Shown: in pieces, positions 60,871-64,000 of the stretch
Position numbering within the stretch: the stretch's first letter is position 1
How the letters are laid out: each line of letters starts with the position of its first letter
DNA from: Bryobacterales bacterium F-183
GTDB taxonomy: Bacteria; Acidobacteriota; Terriglobia; Bryobacterales; Bryobacteraceae
NCBI GenBank assembly: GCA_016865505.2
Contig: AP025252.1
Coordinates: 5,230,137 to 5,294,136 of the forward strand
DNA: 64,000 bases
Direction of reading: 5' to 3'
Notes under the pieces: model-generated
What the model was told of the DNA's origin: nothing
What the model saw: only the letters and a program-made list of their open reading frames with translations
Database searches by the model: none
Program-made: the position numbers and the translations under genes

Positions 60871-61560
60871 TCAGCTCTGCGACGTATCGGAAATGACCAG
60901 ACCGTCCTTGAGCGTAATCACCCGGTTGGCATACGTCGCCAATTCGCGATCGTGTGTGACCAACACAAGAGTGGTGCGCTCTTCCCGATTGAGCGACAGA
61001 AGCAGGTCGAGCACCTGCTTGCCGTTCGCGCTATCGAGATTGCCGGTGGGTTCGTCCGCCATCAGGATCGGCGGCTTCACCATAAAGGCTCGCGCCAGGG
61101 CGACGCGCTGCTGTTCGCCGCCGGAAAGCTGGACGGGATAGTGGTCCAGCCGGTCCGCGAGGCCAACACGAGTGAGAAGTTCGCGAGCCCGGGCGATGCC
61201 GCCGGTATTCTTACCGGTGAGTTCGGCGGGCAGCAGTACGTTTTCTTCAGCCGTAAGGGTCGGAATGAGCTGGTAGGACTGAAAGACAAAGCCCAGCTTC
61301 ATGCCGCGGACCTTGGCCATGGCGTCTTCTTCGAGCTTGGTGATGTCCACGCCGTCGAGCACGATGCTGCCGGTGGTCGGCGTGTCGAGGCCCGCCAGAA
61401 GGCCTAGAAGGGTGCTTTTTCCGCTACCCGAAGCGCCCATAATGGCAACAAACTGTCCGGCCGGGACGTCAAAATCAATACCGCGCAAAATATCCACGCG
61501 ATGGGTGCCCGTGTCGATCGACCGGGTGAGTCCTGCCACTTGAATGATGGGTTTCTGCAC
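60871..61560 (-). CDS. LolD/YbbA-like ABC transporter ATPase
   Basis: 229 residues. Walker [12 protein letters not shown], signature [17 protein letters not shown], Walker [17 protein letters not shown]-loop [10 protein letters not shown]. This is the MacB/LolD/YbbA group that powers substrate extraction from the membrane. No permease gene is next to it. It is divergent from the TesA-like gene with 24 bases between starts, exactly as ybbA and tesA are arranged in E. coli, which supports YbbA rather than LolD. Confidence 0.92.
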   Translation of the reverse strand: MQKPIIQVAGLTRSIDTGTHRVDILRGIDFDVPAGQFVAIMGASGSGKSTLLGLLAGLDTPTTGSIVLDGVDITKLEEDAMAKVRGMKLGFVFQSYQLIPTLTAEENVLLPAELTGKNTGGIARARELLTRVGLADRLDHYPVQLSGGEQQRVALARAFMVKPPILMADEPTGNLDSANGKQVLDLLLSLNREERTTLVLVTHDRELATYANRVITLKDGLVISDTSQS

Positions 61561-61584
61561 GGATAGGGGACTGAAGTTTTTATT

Positions 61585-62295
61585 ATGGCATTAGTGAAGT
61601 TTCACAACGTTCTTTTCCTCATTCTCACGCTGTTGCTGGCAGCGTGCGGTACCACCAGCAGCAGCACTACGGAAACGCCCGCCGTATCCAGCACGGCCAG
61701 GCCAGCACCGGTGGAACAACCCAAGCCGGTGGACGACGGCCGCCCGGTGATTGTGGTGTTCGGCGACAGTCTTTCCGCCGGTTACGGTCTGGAAACAGGC
61801 CAGAGCTTTCCGGATCAGTTGCAGAAGCTGCTCGACTCGAAGAAGCTCGACTATCGCGTGGTGAACCAGGGCATCAGCGGCGACACGACGTCCGGCGGTC
61901 TGGCCCGCGTCGATCAGGCGATCGCGCTCAAGCCCAAGTTCGTGCTGCTGGAGTTGGGCGGCAACGATGGTTTGCGCGGCATCCCGGTGTCGAACATCCG
62001 CAAGAATCTGGACACGATGATTCGCCGGTTCCAGGAAGCGGGCGCGACAGTGGTGCTGGTGGGCATCACGCTGCCGCGCAATTACGGCGACGACTACATC
62101 AAGGGTTTTGAGAAGAACTACACCGACCTCGCCAAAGAGTACCGCCTGCCCCACGTGCCGTTCCTTCTCGAAGGCATTTGGACGCCCACCGGTAGCGTAC
62201 CGGGCATGTTCCAGGAGGACGGCATCCATCCGACGGCCAAAGGTACGCCGGTGATGGCGGCGACGGTGTTCAAGAAGATCGAAAAGCTGCTGTAA
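61585..62295 (+). CDS. tesA: TesA-like SGNH/GDSL esterase, lipoprotein
   Basis: 236 residues. The signal peptide VLFLILTLLLAAC has a lipobox Cys at about residue 21, followed by a Thr/Ser/Pro-rich spacer. Catalytic blocks: block I VVFGDSLSAGYG, block III LELGGNDGLRG, block V EDGIHPTAKG, giving Ser, Asn and Asp-His. Arylesterase/thioesterase I family. Divergent from the YbbA-type ATPase. Its stop lies 3 bases from the stop of the convergent Hcp-like gene. Confidence 0.94.
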   Translation: MALVKFHNVLFLILTLLLAACGTTSSSTTETPAVSSTARPAPVEQPKPVDDGRPVIVVFGDSLSAGYGLETGQSFPDQLQKLLDSKKLDYRVVNQGISGDTTSGGLARVDQAIALKPKFVLLELGGNDGLRGIPVSNIRKNLDTMIRRFQEAGATVVLVGITLPRNYGDDYIKGFEKNYTDLAKEYRLPHVPFLLEGIWTPTGSVPGMFQEDGIHPTAKGTPVMAATVFKKIEKLL

Positions 62296-62298
62296 CGG

Positions 62299-62721
62299 CT
62301 ACTTCACCAACAGGAACTTGAGCACAATCTGATCAGTCGGCAGTCGGGAACCATCACCACCACTCCCCACCTGGTAACCAGCAACCCGAACCCCGTAAAA
62401 ACTGTACTTCTTGATCAGAGTGGGCCTAGCGCCGGTACGTACGACGTACAAGGCCGCAGTCTTGAATGACTCTTTGATCACCGCGGCTTGGAAGAGCTTA
62501 GGTGAGGCAGTGCCGTACTCGGCAATCGCCGCAAGTTCCTCCTTGCTGTAGGCAGGACGTCCAATGATGCTGCCGGGATTCTTCACAACATCAACGGGGG
62601 CGTCGTCTGTGTTTTCTGCCTTCTGAAACGCGTAGTGCAGCAACCGGATCGTTTTCTCGTAGCCCTTGTCTGTGACGTCGCCGTTGATTCCGTCAATCTT
62701 CAGGTAGTATTTCTCCGACAT
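62299..62721 (-). CDS. Orphan Hcp-like (type VI tube) protein
   Basis: 140 residues from ATG 62721, preceded by AAGGAGAG. MSEKYYLKIDGINGDVTDKGYEKTIRL and ASPKLFQAAVIKESFKTAALYVVRTG are the Hcp1 (DUF796) pattern and the end VAGYQVGSGGDGSRLPTDQIVLKFLLV completes the beta barrel that stacks in hexameric rings. No other type VI genes are in the window. The open frame to 62775 is a shadow of the ATL gene region. It could be an unpaired Hcp or belong to a system elsewhere. Confidence 0.85.
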   Translation of the reverse strand: MSEKYYLKIDGINGDVTDKGYEKTIRLLHYAFQKAENTDDAPVDVVKNPGSIIGRPAYSKEELAAIAEYGTASPKLFQAAVIKESFKTAALYVVRTGARPTLIKKYSFYGVRVAGYQVGSGGDGSRLPTDQIVLKFLLVK

Positions 62722-62797
62722 CGCGCTCTCCTTGTTCTTTGGTGACCTTCGCAACGTTAGCGACGGCCATCGCACAGTTGGAGCGCGAATAAGTGAA

Positions 62798-63112
62798 TTA
62801 ATCTTCCATAACCATATTTACTCTGGGCTTCCACCCAAACTCCTTCAGATCCACCTTTTTGCCGCGAAACCGTACGCCTTCCGCCTCCAGACGGAAGCGC
62901 TGCTCAAACGCGCCATGCCCGGTGAGCGAGATCTTTCCACCCGCGCCCAGCACGCGATGCCAGGGCACCAGACCTTCTTTCAACGCGCGAGCCACCATGC
63001 GAGGCGCACGAGGATAACCTGCCAGTTCCGCAATCTGGCCGTACGTCGCCACCTTGCCTTTTGGAATACGCCGGACCGCGGCACGGATTGCCAAAACCAT
63101 TTGTTCCTGCAT
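62798..63112 (-). CDS. Alkyltransferase-like (ATL) DNA-repair protein
   Basis: 104 residues of the O6-alkylguanine-DNA alkyltransferase fold. In the active-site block the normal PCHR is PWHR (LVPWHRVLGAGG), the mark of ATL proteins, which bind alkylated DNA but cannot remove the group and instead channel it to nucleotide-excision repair. The DNA-binding helix-turn-helix KVATYGQIAELAGYPRAPRMVARAL is intact. ATG 63112. Divergent from the next gene, with 12 bases between starts. Confidence 0.92.
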   Translation of the reverse strand: MQEQMVLAIRAAVRRIPKGKVATYGQIAELAGYPRAPRMVARALKEGLVPWHRVLGAGGKISLTGHGAFEQRFRLEAEGVRFRGKKVDLKEFGWKPRVNMVMED

Positions 63113-63124
63113 AATGGGCTATTT

Positions 63125-63724
63125 ATGGGACTCGAAGCCACCGCCAAAGTAACACTCGCCGGCAAGCCTATCGGCGAGGCCAAGGTCCAGCACGAAGGCG
63201 CGTTCCTGCTCATCCGCGGCGCTGCGCATCGAGTCAAGATTCCCGCCGCCGACCTGAAGGGCGCATCGGCCGCGAATGGCATTCTGCGCGTGGAGTTCGC
63301 GGAGGGTCCGGCAGAGATCGACCTGGGCGACCCCGCGGCGGCGAAGTGGGCCGACAAGATCCTGAACCCGCCGACCCGCGCCTCAAAGCTGGGCATCAAA
63401 CCCGGCACCACCATCTACGCGCAAGGCAAGTTCGATCGCGACTTCGAAACCGAAGCGCCAGACCGCGTCGCCACGCCTGCAAAAGCGGACCTGCTGCTGA
63501 TCGAGATCACGCATCCGCCGGAGCTCGCCGATGCCATCGCGCTAGGCCGCAAAATGCACGCCAAAGCCGCGATCTGGGTGGTGTACCCGAAGGGCCGCAA
63601 GGACACCGTGAACGAGATGCAGGTGCTGAACGCCATGCGCGAGGCCGGGTTCACCGACACCAAGGTCTGCGGCTTCAACGCCACGCATACGGCACTGCGC
63701 TTTGTGCATCGCAAAGCCCGGTAA
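63125..63724 (+). CDS. DUF3052-like protein of unknown function
   Basis: 199 residues from ATG 63125 (MGLEATAKVTLAGKP). Two parts: an N-terminal beta domain (FLLIRGAAHRVKIPAADLKGASA) and a C-terminal domain SKLGIKPGTTIYAQGKF, DLLLIEITHPPELADAIALGRKMHAKAAIWVVYPKGRKD, EAGFTDTKVCGFNATHTALRFVHR, which resembles DUF3052. No catalytic motif is known. The long open frame upstream to 62732 is on the opposite strand to the ATL gene and is not used. It is followed by xseB with an 11-base gap. Confidence 0.82.
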   Translation: MGLEATAKVTLAGKPIGEAKVQHEGAFLLIRGAAHRVKIPAADLKGASAANGILRVEFAEGPAEIDLGDPAAAKWADKILNPPTRASKLGIKPGTTIYAQGKFDRDFETEAPDRVATPAKADLLLIEITHPPELADAIALGRKMHAKAAIWVVYPKGRKDTVNEMQVLNAMREAGFTDTKVCGFNATHTALRFVHRKAR

Positions 63725-63735
63725 ACTAGAAGTCA

Positions 63736-63999
63736 ATGCCCGAATCAACCACGCCGCCGTCGTTTGAGACGGGCCTCAAGGAACTTGAGGACATCGTGAA
63801 AGAGATGGAATCCGGCGACCTTCCGCTGGAACGAGCCCTGGCGTTGTTCGAACGCGGCATGAACCTCAGCGGTGCGTGCCGAAAGCAGTTGGAAGAAGCG
63901 GAAACGCGCGTCGAAATCCTGATGCAACGCGGCAACAAAGTGATCGCCAAACCGTTCGAACCGGGCTCCTCCAAGCCCCCACAATCCTTTTCAGAATAA
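63736..63999 (+). CDS. xseB: Exodeoxyribonuclease VII small subunit
   Basis: 87 residues. FETGLKELEDIVKEMESGDLPLERALALFERGMNLSGACRKQLEEAETRVEIL is the two-helix XseB domain. It binds XseA to form the nuclease that degrades single-stranded DNA. The acidic C-terminal tail is usual. ATG 63736. The gene ends just before the right edge; xseA is not in the window. Confidence 0.96.
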   Translation: MPESTTPPSFETGLKELEDIVKEMESGDLPLERALALFERGMNLSGACRKQLEEAETRVEILMQRGNKVIAKPFEPGSSKPPQSFSE

Positions 64000-64000
64000 T

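Noticed and set aside
62732-63124. Long upstream extension of the DUF3052-like gene
   Set aside because: Antisense to the ATL gene; conserved start is at 63125.

Overview
The window is 64 kb of dense, GC-rich chromosomal DNA. It fits an acidobacterium of the Solibacter/Bryobacter type (order Bryobacterales). The grounds are an extracytoplasmic-function sigma factor directly followed by a Ser/Thr kinase fused to a TolB/PD40 propeller, a DUF family near 7.3-8.2 kb that I recognise as common in Acidobacteria, PEGA-domain and IPT-domain surface proteins, Tat-exported oxidoreductases, and frequent GTG/TTG starts with overlapping genes. This assignment is inference from gene content; there is no rRNA in the window. 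I see no insertion sequence, prophage, CRISPR array or origin. One tRNA-Glu is present. No gene-free stretch exceeds about 265 bases.

Layout. 1-4.3 kb: sigma factor (cut by the left edge) plus Ser/Thr kinase, then on the other strand an unrecognised protein in which I see a possible actin-fragmin-kinase/PI4K-like catalytic core. 4.4-9.2 kb (minus): an acyltransferase-like membrane protein, a siroheme nitrite/sulfite reductase, an acidobacterial family protein, a Cys-cluster protein and a methyltransferase. 9.3-12.4 kb (plus): tandem glycine riboswitch, glycine decarboxylase gcvP and a hairpin terminator. 12.5-15.9 kb (minus): orphan HicB, a cupin, two methyltransferases and a family-2 glycosyltransferase, the last three probably a surface-polysaccharide cluster. 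15.9-21.9 kb (plus): RodZ-like, ABA4-like, PEGA-repeat protein, CDF metal transporter, secreted hydrolase. 21.8-23.6 kb (minus): a GT-C-like membrane protein and its partner. 23.6-28.8 kb (plus): unknown anchored protein, PfkB sugar kinase, a lone ABC ATPase and a YjhG/YagF-type sugar-acid dehydratase, apparently a sugar-acid operon, then a small helical protein whose start codon lies in a hairpin.

28.8-31.2 kb (minus): class C beta-lactamase-like hydrolase and an ATP-grasp enzyme. 31.2-37.4 kb (plus): Tat-exported aldo/keto reductase, a secreted Cys/His protein, a di-haem peroxidase, a sugar-binding lipoprotein, NDH-2 and an EAL-HDOD protein. 37.4-43.2 kb (minus): RhlE helicase, glycine-rich RRM protein, hydrolase, YajQ, response regulator, BamD and Rpe. 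43.2-46.8 kb (plus): a complete polyamine-type ABC operon potABCD with overlapping genes. 46.8-52.7 kb (minus): PIN/RHH toxin-antitoxin pair, a GMC dehydrogenase with its Tat-signal small subunit, a 2H phosphoesterase, a PYROXD2-like oxidase and an IPT-domain protein.

52.8-55.2 kb (plus): small membrane protein, membrane dipeptidase with a glycine-rich insert, and a DUF433/DUF5615 pair. 55.2-58.1 kb (minus): orphan AbrB-type antitoxin, then an Rrf2 regulator-cysK-unknown gene unit read right to left. tRNA-Glu(TTC) follows, then a large hybrid histidine kinase (minus), a LolD/YbbA ATPase divergent from a TesA-like lipoprotein esterase, an orphan Hcp-like protein, an alkyltransferase-like (ATL) protein, a DUF3052-like protein and xseB.

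Working together: the recognisable modules are glycine cleavage under glycine control, sulfur assimilation (siroheme reductase, Rrf2, CysK), sugar-acid catabolism, polyamine uptake, envelope biogenesis (RodZ, BamD, LolD-like) and a large outward-facing set of redox proteins. The least explained items are the kinase-like protein at 3.4-4.3 kb, the start-codon hairpin at 28.3 kb, the single-CxxCH protein behind cysK and the orphan Hcp.
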